From Planctomycetota bacterium (lineage in GTDB: Bacteria > Planctomycetota > E44-bin39): 64,000 bases of DNA. Both the position numbers and the translations under genes were made by a program. The notes beneath the pieces were generated by a model. It was given only the letters and a program-made list of their open reading frames with translations. It did not search any database and was not told the DNA's origin. This document shows positions 41,006 through 50,518 of this stretch, one piece after another. The first letter of the stretch is position 1; every line of letters begins with the position of its first letter. The stretch covers positions 40,173-104,172 of the forward strand of contig SOJX01000049.1 of assembly GCA_004376375.1 (NCBI GenBank). The letters are read 5' to 3'.

Positions 41006-42333
41006 GGGGCAGACTCTGCCTTGCCCGGGCCCGTCCCGGGAAGGCCCTCTAGGATTTCCAGTTCCTGGCCTTCAATGACGCTTTGCTGCCCCTTCACTAT
41101 CAGCAGGTCACCGGCCTCGAGACCCTTCTTGATCTGGAACGTTTCTTCGCGCATAATCCCGAGCGATACCTTGCGCCGCCGGGCGCGGAAGGTTTCTCTC
41201 GCGTTATCCCCTGAATCATCTCTTTTGGCCACGAATACAAAATAGTCTTCCCCCACCGGCAGGATCGCGTTGATCGGAACAACAATTGCATCTGTAACTC
41301 TTTCCAGTACGAAATCCACCTTCGCAATCATCCCCGGCTTGATGAGCCGGCCCGGGTTTTCAATCGTGATCTCGACGGGAAAAGTACGGGTCATCTGGTC
41401 GGCCGTGTCCGGCATGCGGGTTATGCTGCCGTTTATCGCCAGCGATTTTAGCGCCGGTATCCTGACAAGGAGCGGCTCTTCGGGGGTAACCCGGCCGATG
41501 TCGCTCTCAGGCACCTGGACGATGACTTTAACCCTGTCGATGGAGATCAAATGCACGACCCTTTTCCCGGACGAAAGATAAGCGCCGATCTCAACCGGGA
41601 CGTCGGCCACCACACCGGCGAACGGGCTTGTTATCGTCGCTTTTTCGTGCGCCAGCTCGGCGGCCGTAAGGGCGGACCCGGCCTGAACGAGGAGCAGGCG
41701 GGCGGCTTCGTGGCCGGCTTGCGCGGCCTGGAAACCCAGCAAAGCCGACTCGTATGCGGAGCGCGACTGAATCCAGCTCATCCGGGCGCGGTCAAGATCC
41801 TGCGTCGACGCGCTGCCCATGTCTTCAAGCGCTGCTTTTCGCGCATACGTTGCGTTTGCCAGTTCATACGCGGCCGCGGCCTGGACAAGCCCCTGATTAG
41901 CAAGTTCCAGGGCGAGCTTTGCCTGCACGTGGTAACCTGCATTGGCAAGTTCAAGACCTGCCTGGGCCTGTTTCAGCAGGGCGGCTGAAAGACGGGCGTC
42001 GATTCTTACCAGTTCTTCGCCTTTGGCGACGTCGCTGCCTTCAATCGTCGAGCCGTCGCCGCGGGTTTTTATCCACTCGACTCTGCCCGGGGACTCTGCG
42101 GCCAGGAAAACGCTTCTGAGAGCGACAACTTCACCGGGAAGGGTGATGCGGTCTTCAATCAGCGAAGGCTCGAGTACTTGAACCGCAACTTTCTTGGGTT
42201 TCTCGACAGTCTGTTTCGGCGTTGCTTTTTTGCATCCCGCGGCCAGGGACAATGCCACAGCGCTGGCAAGCAGCAAAGAGAATATGATACGGCGCCTGAA
42301 AAGGCGGCCGAAATACCGGTTATTCTTTAACAT
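41002..42333 (-). CDS. RND efflux periplasmic adaptor lipoprotein (HlyD/MFP)
   Basis: About 443 residues with a lipoprotein signal ending in SLAAGC. The domain order is that of membrane-fusion proteins: a lipoyl half-motif, a long helical hairpin rich in Ala/Leu (with repeated LELANxG units), the second lipoyl half-motif TITSPFAGVVADVPVEIGAYL, a beta-barrel and the membrane-proximal domain. It bridges the RND pump encoded immediately downstream to an outer-membrane channel. The ATG at 42333 has no clear ribosome site; an in-frame GTG at 42366 is an alternative start. Confidence 0.9.
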
Positions 42334-42456
42334 AACTAAAGCCACCTGCCTCAGTTGAGGGAGCACTATCCCGGGGAGGAATTGGAATTATAAATAATTA
42401 TGCAAAGATTCGCAAGCAGAAAATCACGGCTGAAATCAACACCCATTGCATAAAGC

Positions 42457-43875
42457 ATGAGTTTTTTCTATAATGCCTTTGTGAATAAAACCAGCGCAAG
42501 TCAGAGTCACGCTGAACCGCAACCCGGGAACAAGTCAGCGGGTGCCGGCTCAAAAGCCGCACCCGGCCGGCGTCGCCTGTTCATCGTCGCCATATCAACG
42601 GCTGTGGGCGGCCTTTGCCTTATCCTTCTGCTTTCTTTCTGGATTCCCAACCGTTTCGAAAGGTTTTTCCTGGTCCTGCCGTTTGCATATTACATTTATC
42701 GACAATTTACCGGCCGACCGATTTACAGGGACGTTTCAATTGCCGGAATAATTGCCGCGGCGTGCTTTCTCTACATGCTCCTTTTCCCGCTGCCGTTTTC
42801 AATCGGCAGCATGGACATGACGTTCCGTATCGTCAGCCTGCCCGTGCTGCTCTGGGGCGTGCACGGGATATTCCTGATTTTTCTGGGCGTACGGCTGATT
42901 ATAAACGGGCTGGTCCGCATCTTGTGGCGGCGATCGGCTGAAGCGACTGCCGGCAGACCGGAAGTTGCGGTTCGGATTGCGGCGAGCGCACTTGTTTTCA
43001 TCGTTATTTTTCTGCCTGCGTTCATCTATATGTCGCACTTCCATCGCGCAAAATTCAGGAGCCGTGTAACGCCTTTGTCCGAATGCGGTGCTGAATTTGA
43101 AAATGTTATATTGACAACCCGCGATAACGTTTCGCTTTCGGCCTGGTTTGTTCCCGCTGCGGGCGGGAGTAAAACAACAGTGATAATCACCCACGGCATA
43201 GGCGCGAATAAAGGTAATGCCCTGCCCTGGGTCGCTGCGGCGTGGGGTGCGGGCGCCAACGTGCTGGTTTACGATTCTCGCGGGCACGGCGACTCCGGCG
43301 GCTGGTCCGTGTCGCTGGGTTACAGGGAAATCGAGGACATCCGCGCGGCGGTCCGGTATTTGAAGAAAAACAAGACCGAATCAGCCAGGCGTGTCGTCTG
43401 CTGGGGTTTTTCAGCCGGCACGGCCGCTGTGGTCCGCGCCGCGGCAAAAATGAAAGAAATTGATATCGTTATCATCGATTCCCCAATAACGGGTTTTGCA
43501 GACATGGTCCGCGACTTTATGAGAAATGCGCCTTCGTTTGTGCGGTCGTATAGCGTTTTCTTCGTAAGGGCTCTTGCATGGCTCGACTTCGGGGTTGACA
43601 TCGAACATGACAGCCCGCTTGAAAACATTGCGAAGATCTCCCCCCGCCCGGTAATTATCGTGCATGGAACTGCGGACCGGCTTGTGCCGGCCGAGTGCGG
43701 AAAACGGCTTTACGAGGCTGCGAAAAAGCCGAAATACCTGCTTCTCGTGGAGGGGGCGGGGCATGTCGGCTCGAACGACGTATCCGAAAAGTGCGACTCA
43801 CTCCTCCGCGACTCCATCCGCGGCAGTGATTCCCTTTCCGAACTCCACGGGATACATACGGAAAAACGGAAGTAA
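42457..43875 (+). CDS. Membrane-anchored alpha/beta hydrolase
   Basis: 472 residues. About five membrane segments fill residues 40-195. A serine-hydrolase domain follows: oxyanion region ITHGIGANKGN, VYDSRGHGDSGG, nucleophile Ser in GFSAG, acid Asp in HGTADRLVP and catalytic His in EGAGHVG. The set is complete, so an active esterase, peptidase or acyltransferase is expected; the substrate cannot be told. No clear ribosome site precedes the ATG. Alone between the divergent RND operon and dxr. Confidence 0.85.
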   Translation: MSFFYNAFVNKTSASQSHAEPQPGNKSAGAGSKAAPGRRRLFIVAISTAVGGLCLILLLSFWIPNRFERFFLVLPFAYYIYRQFTGRPIYRDVSIAGIIAAACFLYMLLFPLPFSIGSMDMTFRIVSLPVLLWGVHGIFLIFLGVRLIINGLVRILWRRSAEATAGRPEVAVRIAASALVFIVIFLPAFIYMSHFHRAKFRSRVTPLSECGAEFENVILTTRDNVSLSAWFVPAAGGSKTTVIITHGIGANKGNALPWVAAAWGAGANVLVYDSRGHGDSGGWSVSLGYREIEDIRAAVRYLKKNKTESARRVVCWGFSAGTAAVVRAAAKMKEIDIVIIDSPITGFADMVRDFMRNAPSFVRSYSVFFVRALAWLDFGVDIEHDSPLENIAKISPRPVIIVHGTADRLVPAECGKRLYEAAKKPKYLLLVEGAGHVGSNDVSEKCDSLLRDSIRGSDSLSELHGIHTEKRK

Positions 43876-43989
43876 GCCCCCCCCCGCCTGTCAATCGTTA
43901 TCAGTTGACATTACGGAGACCCGCGGTTAAAATGCATTTTGGGGAAGGCGAAAAACAGGGAAAGAGTGTAAGTACGTTTCCGGGAAAGC

Positions 43990-45132
43990 ATGAAGAAAAA
44001 AATCGCCATACTGGGATCGACCGGCTCGATTGGACGTAACGCCTGCGAGGTAGCGAAAAACCTCGCGGCGGACGTCGAAGTGACAGCCCTTTGTGCCGGC
44101 TCGAATGCCGACGTTATCGCCGCGCAGGCCCGCGAATTCAAGCCATCGGTTCTGACCCTTGCCGACGACGCCGCGCGGAACTCCCTCGACGGTAAAGTTC
44201 CGGACGAAACGCGTATCGTCGAGCCGGATGATTTTATTTCCGCAGCCTTCGACTCCGGCGTCGACGTTGTAATAAACGCGTTTTCCGGCGTCCGCGGCCT
44301 CGACGCCAGCGAAGCCACGCTCCTTGCCGGCAAAGTACTTGCGCTGGCGAACAAGGAGTCGCTCGTTGCCGCCGGTGAGCTGCTTTTCAGCATCAAGGAA
44401 AAGACAGGCGGCGACCTGATCCCGATCGACAGCGAGCATTCCGCCGTGCTCCAGGCCATGCTTGCAGGGAGACACGAGGAAGTTACCCGGATTATTCTTA
44501 CCGCGAGCGGCGGGCCGTTCCGCACGCGGACCGACCTGGAAAATGTAACGGTCACGGAAGCGCTCAATCACCCGACGTGGCCTATGGGTCGGAAAATAAG
44601 CATAGATTCCGCCACCCTGATGAACAAGGCGCTCGAAATAATCGAGGCGCACTGGTTCTTCGGACTGCCTGTAGAAAAAATCGATGTTCTCATACATCCC
44701 CAGTCCATTATCCACGGCATGGTCGAGTTCGTCGACGGGTCGGTCGTGGCCCAGATGGGCTGGCCCGACATGAAGCTGCCCATACAATACGCGCTAACCT
44801 ATCCGCGGCGCTGCCCACTCCCCGGCAGACCGCTTGACCTTGCCGATGTCGGGAAGCTTGAATTTGAACAGGTTGACAGAAGCCGGTTCCCCGCAGTCGA
44901 CCTTGCCGGCCGGGTGATCGCCGAAGGCGGGACCTCCGGCGCCGCCTTCAACGCCGCAAACGAGGTCGCCGTACAGGCTTTTCTGAAGGGAGAATTGAAG
45001 TTTACCGCAATTACTTCCGGGGTCGCGCACGTGCTTGAAATCCATAAGGTTGAGCCGGCCACGGGAGAAAGCGTCCGTGCGGCAGATGCGTGGGCGCGAA
45101 AGGAGATTGCTGAATGGATCGCAGCCCGTTAG
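43990..45132 (+). CDS. dxr: 1-deoxy-D-xylulose 5-phosphate reductoisomerase
   Basis: 380 residues, the normal length. It makes 2-C-methyl-D-erythritol 4-phosphate from DXP with NADPH, the committed step of the non-mevalonate isoprenoid route. NADPH motif GSTGSIG at residues 8-14; metal and substrate residues in PIDSEHSAVLQ, ASGGPF, MGRKISIDSATLMNK and HPQSIIHGMVEF. It overlaps the site-2 protease gene by 19 bases, a widespread bacterial gene pair. Confidence 0.96.
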   Translation: MKKKIAILGSTGSIGRNACEVAKNLAADVEVTALCAGSNADVIAAQAREFKPSVLTLADDAARNSLDGKVPDETRIVEPDDFISAAFDSGVDVVINAFSGVRGLDASEATLLAGKVLALANKESLVAAGELLFSIKEKTGGDLIPIDSEHSAVLQAMLAGRHEEVTRIILTASGGPFRTRTDLENVTVTEALNHPTWPMGRKISIDSATLMNKALEIIEAHWFFGLPVEKIDVLIHPQSIIHGMVEFVDGSVVAQMGWPDMKLPIQYALTYPRRCPLPGRPLDLADVGKLEFEQVDRSRFPAVDLAGRVIAEGGTSGAAFNAANEVAVQAFLKGELKFTAITSGVAHVLEIHKVEPATGESVRAADAWARKEIAEWIAAR

Positions 45133-47183
45133 TTCGTAATATTATTTTTGTGCTTCTTTTTGTGGCCGTAATAACGCTTGCATTTTCGTTCGAGGTCTTT
45201 TTCAAGATACTGCTCGTTATCGTCGGTTTCGGCGCGATAATTTTCGTCCACGAGCTGGGCCACTTCGTCGCCGCCAAGGCGACCGGCGTACGCGTTCACC
45301 GTTTCTATCTGGGTTTCTGCCCCACAATCGAAATTCCCGCAGGAGAATACAGGTTCCTGTGGATCGGACCCAAATTCCACTTCCCCGGCTTCAAATGGGA
45401 GATGAAGCTGTTTTCCGTGCAGATCGGCGAGACGGAGTACGGCGTCGGGCTTCTGCCGCTCGGCGGCTTCGTACACATGGCGGGTGAACCCGGCAGCGAG
45501 GAGGCCGAAACCGGCGGTTCGACGGACCCGCGTGACTTCACCTCAAAGCCCGCCTGGGCGCGCTCAACCATACTGGTGGCCGGCGCATTCATGAACGTGG
45601 TTTTTGCTTTCGTATTTTTTATCGCAGCGTTTATGGTTGGCGTTGATTTCGTCAGCCCTGAAATCGGGCATGTGCTTTCCACCATTCCGGTCGTCGGTCC
45701 TGACGGACGTGTGAAGGCGGTTCCCGGGCCGGCCTGGGTCGCGGGTATGGAATCCGGCGATGAAATCGTCGCCGTTAATGGAAAACCTTATCGGGAATTC
45801 AGCGAAATAGTAACGGAAATAAAACTCCTTCCTTCGGACAGCAACGTGACGCTGACGGTTGAACGCCTTCTCCCCGGCGGCGGCAGGAAGAGAATGTCGT
45901 TTACAATGGAGCCCGAACCGGGGCCGCAGGGATTCCAGGTGGGCCTGACACCGGTGCAAAGCCTCAAGGCCGGGAAGTTCATCAAGGGGAGCCCGGCCGC
46001 AAAAAGCGGGATGCAATTGGGCTCCACCATCGAGTCAGTTACATTCGGAAACGAGACCACTCCGGTATCCGACGTAGAATCGCTTGCATTGGCGATAAAG
46101 GACCGCGCAGGCCAGACGGGTGTATTTCAAATCAGGCGCCGCGACGGCATTAAAGAACAGATAAGAATACCCATTGAGCGCCCATCCGGCAGGAAGGACT
46201 GGCAACTGGGTTTTACTCAGGGCGGGCAGTTGACCGTCTTTGCCCACCGCGTTTCCGCGAAACAGGAAATCGTGACTTCCTTTCCGAAAGGCGCCGTCAT
46301 AACCGAAGTGACGGTCACCGACGCCGACGGCGGGCAGAAAACCCACAAGCTCTTTTCCAGGTCCGGCCTGGAACATGTGATAAAGGCAGCAGGGGGAAAC
46401 CTGGAGTTCAAGGTCAGGTTGCATGGTATCGAAAGTTCGGTGAATATCGATGCGAACAGGTTCAAGAATGACTACCTCCCTAACCTGGCGATTGAAACAT
46501 CGCCGCCTGAACTGGGCGTCGTGGTCGGCCGCATCGAGCCCGGCAGCGCGATTGAGGAAAAAGGCATTGCCGCAGGCGACACGCTCCTGGCCATAGGCAG
46601 CGTGCCTCTGAAGGGTTTTATCGACGCCATGATTGCCATTCAGAATTCCAAAGGCGAGTCGATCAAGCTTACCTACCTGGACGCCGAATCGGATGAGAAG
46701 AAGACAATCAACATCACGCCGCGGCGGCCGAAGGACGGCACGATCGGCGTGTTCTTTGAACCGAAAATGTTTACTCTCACCCGCGGACCGTGGGAAGCAT
46801 GCGTCCTCGGCGTGAACCGCACCTGGTTGTGGGGCAAGCGCATCTTTCTGATACTGCGCTCGCTTTTCACCGGCACGGTCGAGGCAAAAAACCTCGCGGG
46901 CCCCGTCGGAATCCTGAATATAATGTACCTTATCACGCAGTACGGCATCGGAAAGTACCTGTACATCCTGGGCCTTATCTGCATCAACCTTGCAATCGTG
47001 AACCTGCTTCCCATACCGCTACTGGACGGCGGCCACCTCATGATAATACTTATAGAGAAAATCATCCGCCGCCCCGTGCCGCTCAAGTACCAGAACGCCG
47101 CGGCATGGGTCGGGCTCATCCTTATTCTTTCCCTGCTTGTTTTCACGACTTTCTGGGACATCAAGCGGTTGTTTATGTATTGA
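45114..47183 (+). CDS. rseP: RseP-like site-2 zinc metalloprotease with three PDZ-like domains
   Basis: 689 residues, much longer than the ~450 of Escherichia coli RseP. Zinc site HELGH (46-50) lies in the first membrane segments and the second motif NLLPIPLLDGGHL near residue 625. Between them are three PDZ-like regions (around GMESGDEIVAVNGKP, KSGMQLGSTIESV and EKGIAAGDTLLAIGS) instead of the usual one or two. These proteases cut membrane anti-sigma factors and signal-peptide remnants inside the bilayer. The stop overlaps the region before the next small gene, suggesting coupled expression. Confidence 0.92.
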   Translation: MDRSPLVRNIIFVLLFVAVITLAFSFEVFFKILLVIVGFGAIIFVHELGHFVAAKATGVRVHRFYLGFCPTIEIPAGEYRFLWIGPKFHFPGFKWEMKLFSVQIGETEYGVGLLPLGGFVHMAGEPGSEEAETGGSTDPRDFTSKPAWARSTILVAGAFMNVVFAFVFFIAAFMVGVDFVSPEIGHVLSTIPVVGPDGRVKAVPGPAWVAGMESGDEIVAVNGKPYREFSEIVTEIKLLPSDSNVTLTVERLLPGGGRKRMSFTMEPEPGPQGFQVGLTPVQSLKAGKFIKGSPAAKSGMQLGSTIESVTFGNETTPVSDVESLALAIKDRAGQTGVFQIRRRDGIKEQIRIPIERPSGRKDWQLGFTQGGQLTVFAHRVSAKQEIVTSFPKGAVITEVTVTDADGGQKTHKLFSRSGLEHVIKAAGGNLEFKVRLHGIESSVNIDANRFKNDYLPNLAIETSPPELGVVVGRIEPGSAIEEKGIAAGDTLLAIGSVPLKGFIDAMIAIQNSKGESIKLTYLDAESDEKKTINITPRRPKDGTIGVFFEPKMFTLTRGPWEACVLGVNRTWLWGKRIFLILRSLFTGTVEAKNLAGPVGILNIMYLITQYGIGKYLYILGLICINLAIVNLLPIPLLDGGHLMIILIEKIIRRPVPLKYQNAAAWVGLILILSLLVFTTFWDIKRLFMY

Positions 47184-47194
47184 TGGAGGATGAA

Positions 47195-47476
47195 ATGTGC
47201 CCGGTGCCCAAGGAATTTGAAGAGTTCCATAACCAGAACATCGTGCTGGATACCGCAACGCCGCTCCTGTACATCGGGCACCTCGTGGACGTGGACGATT
47301 CGTTTCTGACGCTCGAAAAAGTGGACGTGCACGACCTTTCGAGCACTCCCACGTCAAAAGACGTATACCTTATCGACTCCCGCAAAATCGGGGTCAAGGT
47401 CAACCGTGAGCGGGTGAAAGTACGCCGTGACCTGATCGTATCCATAACACGGCTTGACGATATCATTGAATACTGA
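47195..47476 (+). CDS. Small conserved protein, possibly Sm-like
   Basis: 93 residues. The ATG at 47195 has GGAGG 5 bases upstream; an in-frame ATG at 47183 overlaps the rseP stop. The sequence has five short beta-strand-like segments (IVLDTATPLLYIGHLVDVD, SFLTLEKVDVHD, DVYLIDSRKIGVKVNRERV, RRDLIVSITRLDDIIEY), which fits a small beta-barrel such as an Sm/LSm fold. The ending SxxRLDDIIEY looks conserved. No signal peptide. I infer RNA or protein binding only from the predicted fold. Confidence 0.65.
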   Translation: MCPVPKEFEEFHNQNIVLDTATPLLYIGHLVDVDDSFLTLEKVDVHDLSSTPTSKDVYLIDSRKIGVKVNRERVKVRRDLIVSITRLDDIIEY

Positions 47477-47494
47477 TTGCTTACCGGAGGAGAA

Positions 47495-48469
47495 ATGGCG
47501 CGCAAGATTTTGGATAAGGTGTCGATGGGTCTTTCCTGGGACAGTTTCTCAGGCGCGCTGACCGACATCCTGAATTACCTGGGCGGAGGCTTCGAGCCGT
47601 ACGAGGTGCCCGGCCGGAGCGCATACGCGTTTCGCATCACGATGCATGAGATTGCCTGCCCTTCCGGTCCGCAGATGACGGCGTGGCCGGTGCTTTTCCC
47701 ACCGGCTCTTACGCGTTGCGGTTTCAACGGCGAGTTCTTCCACGGCTGGCCCAACGAGCCGGGTTTCGAGCGGAAGAAAAACGACGCCATCGCCGCGCTT
47801 CGGGACTCCATTGATAGAGACATTCCCGCTCTCCTCTACGCGCCCGGAGACGTGCTCAAATTCGGCCTGGTAATAGGAAGCGATGACGGCATGCAGAAGT
47901 TTATTGCCAGCGCTCATACAGAGCCCGGCAAAATAGACCAGATTGAAATACCTTATAAAGAGATCGGGACCAACAAGCTCGGCCTGATGTCCGTGCTTGT
48001 CGTCGGCGGGAAAAATCCTGATTTCGATAACGAAGCTGCGGTGCGGGAAAGCTTCAAAGCGGCGTGGGAACACCTCGAAGGCAGAGACTGGGTGCATTCC
48101 GACGGCAAGTATGCGAACGGTATTGCCGCCTATGATCTCTGGATAAAAGCAATGCGTGGAAAGCGCGACGACATCGACCAGTTCGGCCTGGCCTATTGCG
48201 CGCATTACTACGCCGAGGCACGGGCACACGCGCTGGAATACGTCAAGGCTTATTCGGGAGTACTCGGGGACGACGACGCCGGCAGGAAACTTGTGGAAGA
48301 TTACACGGCGTCCAGCCGCGCACTTGCCGAGATTGCCGAAATGCTTCCGTTCCCGGAGGGCGCCTTCATTTCCGACGAGCGGGCGGCGGCGATGATTAAC
48401 CACCTGCGCGTCGCCAAGGAAAAGGAAATCAACGCGCACGCTGTGCTCGGGGAAATATTCTCCGGCTGA
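47495..48469 (+). CDS. Conserved hypothetical protein, possibly BtrH/C39-like
   Basis: 324 residues from the ATG at 47495 (GGAGGAG upstream). The N-terminal ~170 residues (DILNYLGGGFEPYEV, SAYAFRITMHE, RDIPALLYAPGD, FGLVIGSDD) recall the BtrH N-terminal/C39-like fold in which a short helix is followed by a ligand-gated cleft. No Cys-His pair typical of an active peptidase stands out. The C-terminal half is helical and Ala-rich. It shares a transcript with rseP and the small Sm-like protein. Function unknown. Confidence 0.6.
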   Translation: MARKILDKVSMGLSWDSFSGALTDILNYLGGGFEPYEVPGRSAYAFRITMHEIACPSGPQMTAWPVLFPPALTRCGFNGEFFHGWPNEPGFERKKNDAIAALRDSIDRDIPALLYAPGDVLKFGLVIGSDDGMQKFIASAHTEPGKIDQIEIPYKEIGTNKLGLMSVLVVGGKNPDFDNEAAVRESFKAAWEHLEGRDWVHSDGKYANGIAAYDLWIKAMRGKRDDIDQFGLAYCAHYYAEARAHALEYVKAYSGVLGDDDAGRKLVEDYTASSRALAEIAEMLPFPEGAFISDERAAAMINHLRVAKEKEINAHAVLGEIFSG

Positions 48470-48498
48470 CGCCCGACGGCCCGCCCAATAATATACCA

Positions 48499-48524
48499 TA
48501 GGGCGACCCGCCGGGTCGCCCCTA
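48499..48524. repeat. GGGGC-arm palindromic repeat, GGGCGACCC copy
   Basis: GGGCGACCCG and CGGGTCGCCC form a perfect palindrome flanked by TA on the left and CTAC on the right. It follows the 47495 gene by 30 bases and precedes the AT-richer DUF3800 gene. Confidence 0.55.
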
Positions 48525-48558
48525 CAACTGAGGCATCACAATGCAATTAAATTTTTCC

Positions 48559-48587
48559 TTGACATATCTAATAATTGGCCTTAATAT
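48559..48587 (+). promoter_or_regulatory. Strong sigma70-type promoter of the DUF3800 gene
   Basis: A perfect TTGACA (48559-48564), 17 bases, then TAATAT (48582-48587). Transcription would begin near 48594. Confidence 0.62.
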
Positions 48588-48684
48588 AGATTGAGCGTCT
48601 GGGATGAGTCGCTATGCGTCTTATAGTGGGACTATTAGTCCTAACCCCAGTCGCTTTTTTTTACACATCCTGTTGATTAAACCC

Positions 48685-49584
48685 ATGTACTTGTGCTACC
48701 TCGACGAATCAGGCACACCCGATGTTCCAGGCAATACGCCTCATTACGTCCTTGCCGGCCTATCAATACCTGTATGGCATTGGAAAACGTGTGATAATGA
48801 TATCAGTCTTGTAAAACAAAAATACAATCTATCGGATGTTGAAATACACGTTGCCTGGATACTCAGAAAATACCCTGAACAAGTAAAAGTTCCAGATTTC
48901 AATTCACTTGATCATCGACAACGCAGGTATGAAGTCGAAATGCTGAGGAAGCGCGAATTGCTTAGACTTCAAAAGTCAGGTAATTCCAAGCTATACAGAC
49001 AAACACGCAAGAATTATAGAAAGACAGAAGACTACATACATTTGAGCCATAAAGATAGAAAGGATTTCATTGCGGATGTAGCTAAATGCGTATCACATTG
49101 GGGTTTTGCGAGACTCTTTGCAGAATGTGTGGATAAGATATTTTTCGATCCCGTCCGTACCGCTCAATCCGTAGATGAACAGGCATTCGAACAGGTTGTC
49201 TCGCGCTTTGAACAGTACCTTGAAATTACTACGCCACCAAGCGTCAAAGACAAGAATTTCGGACTGATTATCCATGACAACAATGAAACCGTTGCCAGGA
49301 AACACACGAACCTGATGAAAAAGTTCCATCACAAAGGCACATTATGGACAAGGTTAAAAAACATTATTGAAACACCGCTGTTCGTTGACAGCCAACTGAC
49401 AAGCATGGTCCAAATTGCCGACTTATGCGCCTATGCATTGCGAAGGTATCTTGAAAACAACGAGGAAGAACTGTTCAAATTGATTTATCAGAGGGCAGAC
49501 CGTAAAGAGAGCATTGTGGTCGGCATAAGACACTTCACGACTTCGGCGTGTTCTTGCAGAATCTGTAAAACCCATAGAGCATAA
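48685..49584 (+). CDS. DUF3800-domain protein
   Basis: 300 residues starting at the ATG before YLCYLDESG, the hallmark opening of DUF3800. An in-frame ATG at 48604 would add 27 residues with no family support and lies only ~10 bases after the predicted transcription start. The fold is RNase H-like, with conserved acidic residues in YLDESG, IIHDNN and QIADLCAYAL. The family is frequent in mobile and defence-related loci but its activity is not settled. The gene is clearly AT-richer than its neighbours, with many AAA, AAT and TTT codons, and is flanked by a palindromic repeat. I infer recent acquisition. Confidence 0.82.
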   Translation: MYLCYLDESGTPDVPGNTPHYVLAGLSIPVWHWKTCDNDISLVKQKYNLSDVEIHVAWILRKYPEQVKVPDFNSLDHRQRRYEVEMLRKRELLRLQKSGNSKLYRQTRKNYRKTEDYIHLSHKDRKDFIADVAKCVSHWGFARLFAECVDKIFFDPVRTAQSVDEQAFEQVVSRFEQYLEITTPPSVKDKNFGLIIHDNNETVARKHTNLMKKFHHKGTLWTRLKNIIETPLFVDSQLTSMVQIADLCAYALRRYLENNEEELFKLIYQRADRKESIVVGIRHFTTSACSCRICKTHRA

Positions 49585-49609
49585 TGATTTACCCGCCTTT
49601 TCCATTTAA

Positions 49610-50398
49610 TCAGATTCTAAATTCCGCGAACATTACGGTGTGGTCGGACGGTCTCGGGCCGAGGCGGGGTTTCATGTCAATGCCCGCGTTTACGGACTTT
49701 TTCGCAAGCGTTTTTGTGGCGAGGATGTGGTCGACGCGCCAGCCCATCTTGCGCCTGATTCCGCTGCGCCCGATGCGGTAATCGTAGAAGCTGTAAAGCT
49801 CCGGCTCCGGGCGATGCTTCCTGAAGACGTCCACAAACCCCCAATCAAACGCCTTCCTGAAGGCCACCTGCACGCCTTCGTGGTAGCAGACGTGGTCTGT
49901 CTTCTCTTCGGGCTTATAAACGTCGATCGGCGCCGGAGCGATGTTCAGATCGCCGAGCCAGATCAGTCTCTTCCGAGTGGTATAGTGTTTTGTAAAGAAC
50001 CTTTTCAGGCGGGCGAACCATCTCAGCTTGTATTTATAGTGCTCTGTCTCAATATCCCGGCCCTGTGGAATATACGTATTCACAATATTAACGCCGGCGA
50101 TACTGGCGCGGATCAGGCGCGATTTGTCGGGCTCCTTCCCGACGTCCAGCCCGTATGATACTTTCTTCGGCTTTTCAAGACTGACCATGGCAACGCCGTT
50201 ATAGGCTTTCTGTCCACGGAAAACCACGTTGTAGCCGATTTCAGTAAACGGCTCGACGGGGAAAAACTCGTCTATGACTTTTGTTTCCTGCATGCACAGG
50301 ACGTCGGGCCTGCGCTTTTTCAGCCAGGCAATAACGGGGCCAATCCGTGCGCGGATAGAGTTGACGTTCCATGTTGCAACCACGAATTTCCGCGCCAT
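49610..50398 (-). CDS. xthA: Exodeoxyribonuclease III
   Basis: 262 residues of the ExoIII/AP-endonuclease family. All active-site motifs are visible: NVNSIR, Glu in QETK, Tyr and GDLNIAP (Asp-Asn), GWRVDHILAT and the final SDH. It cuts at abasic sites and removes 3' blocking groups in base excision repair. Single gene, convergent with the DUF3800 gene. Confidence 0.93.
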   Translation of the reverse strand: MARKFVVATWNVNSIRARIGPVIAWLKKRRPDVLCMQETKVIDEFFPVEPFTEIGYNVVFRGQKAYNGVAMVSLEKPKKVSYGLDVGKEPDKSRLIRASIAGVNIVNTYIPQGRDIETEHYKYKLRWFARLKRFFTKHYTTRKRLIWLGDLNIAPAPIDVYKPEEKTDHVCYHEGVQVAFRKAFDWGFVDVFRKHRPEPELYSFYDYRIGRSGIRRKMGWRVDHILATKTLAKKSVNAGIDMKPRLGPRPSDHTVMFAEFRI

Positions 50399-50433
50399 CG
50401 CTCTTCCCCGTCCCGTCAGTTGAGTTAAATAAG

Positions 50434-50467
50434 CAGGAGGACAAGGTAATGCTCCCTTGTCCTCCTG
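50434..50467. terminator. Long hairpin, probable terminator
   Basis: CAGGAGGACAAGG (50434-50446) and CCTTGTCCTCCTG (50455-50467) are perfect 13-base inverted arms. On the minus strand CTTATTTAAC follows. It lies after the HEAT-vWA gene and before the exonuclease gene on the same strand. Confidence 0.5.
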
Positions 50468-50493
50468 TCAACATATTTACTCGAAACTCAAAA

Positions 50494-50515
50494 CCCGGTA
50501 CCCGGTACTCGGTAC
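50494..50515. repeat. Iterated CCGGTAC words
   Basis: Three tandem CCGGTAC/TCGGTAC words in the same gap. They are the same style as the iterated-word palindromes elsewhere in this window, but with only one arm. Confidence 0.4.
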
Positions 50516-50518
50516 TTC

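Noticed and set aside
46790..47182. Upstream extension of the small Sm-like gene
   Set aside because: Lies inside rseP in another frame. The strong ribosome site is at 47185-47189.
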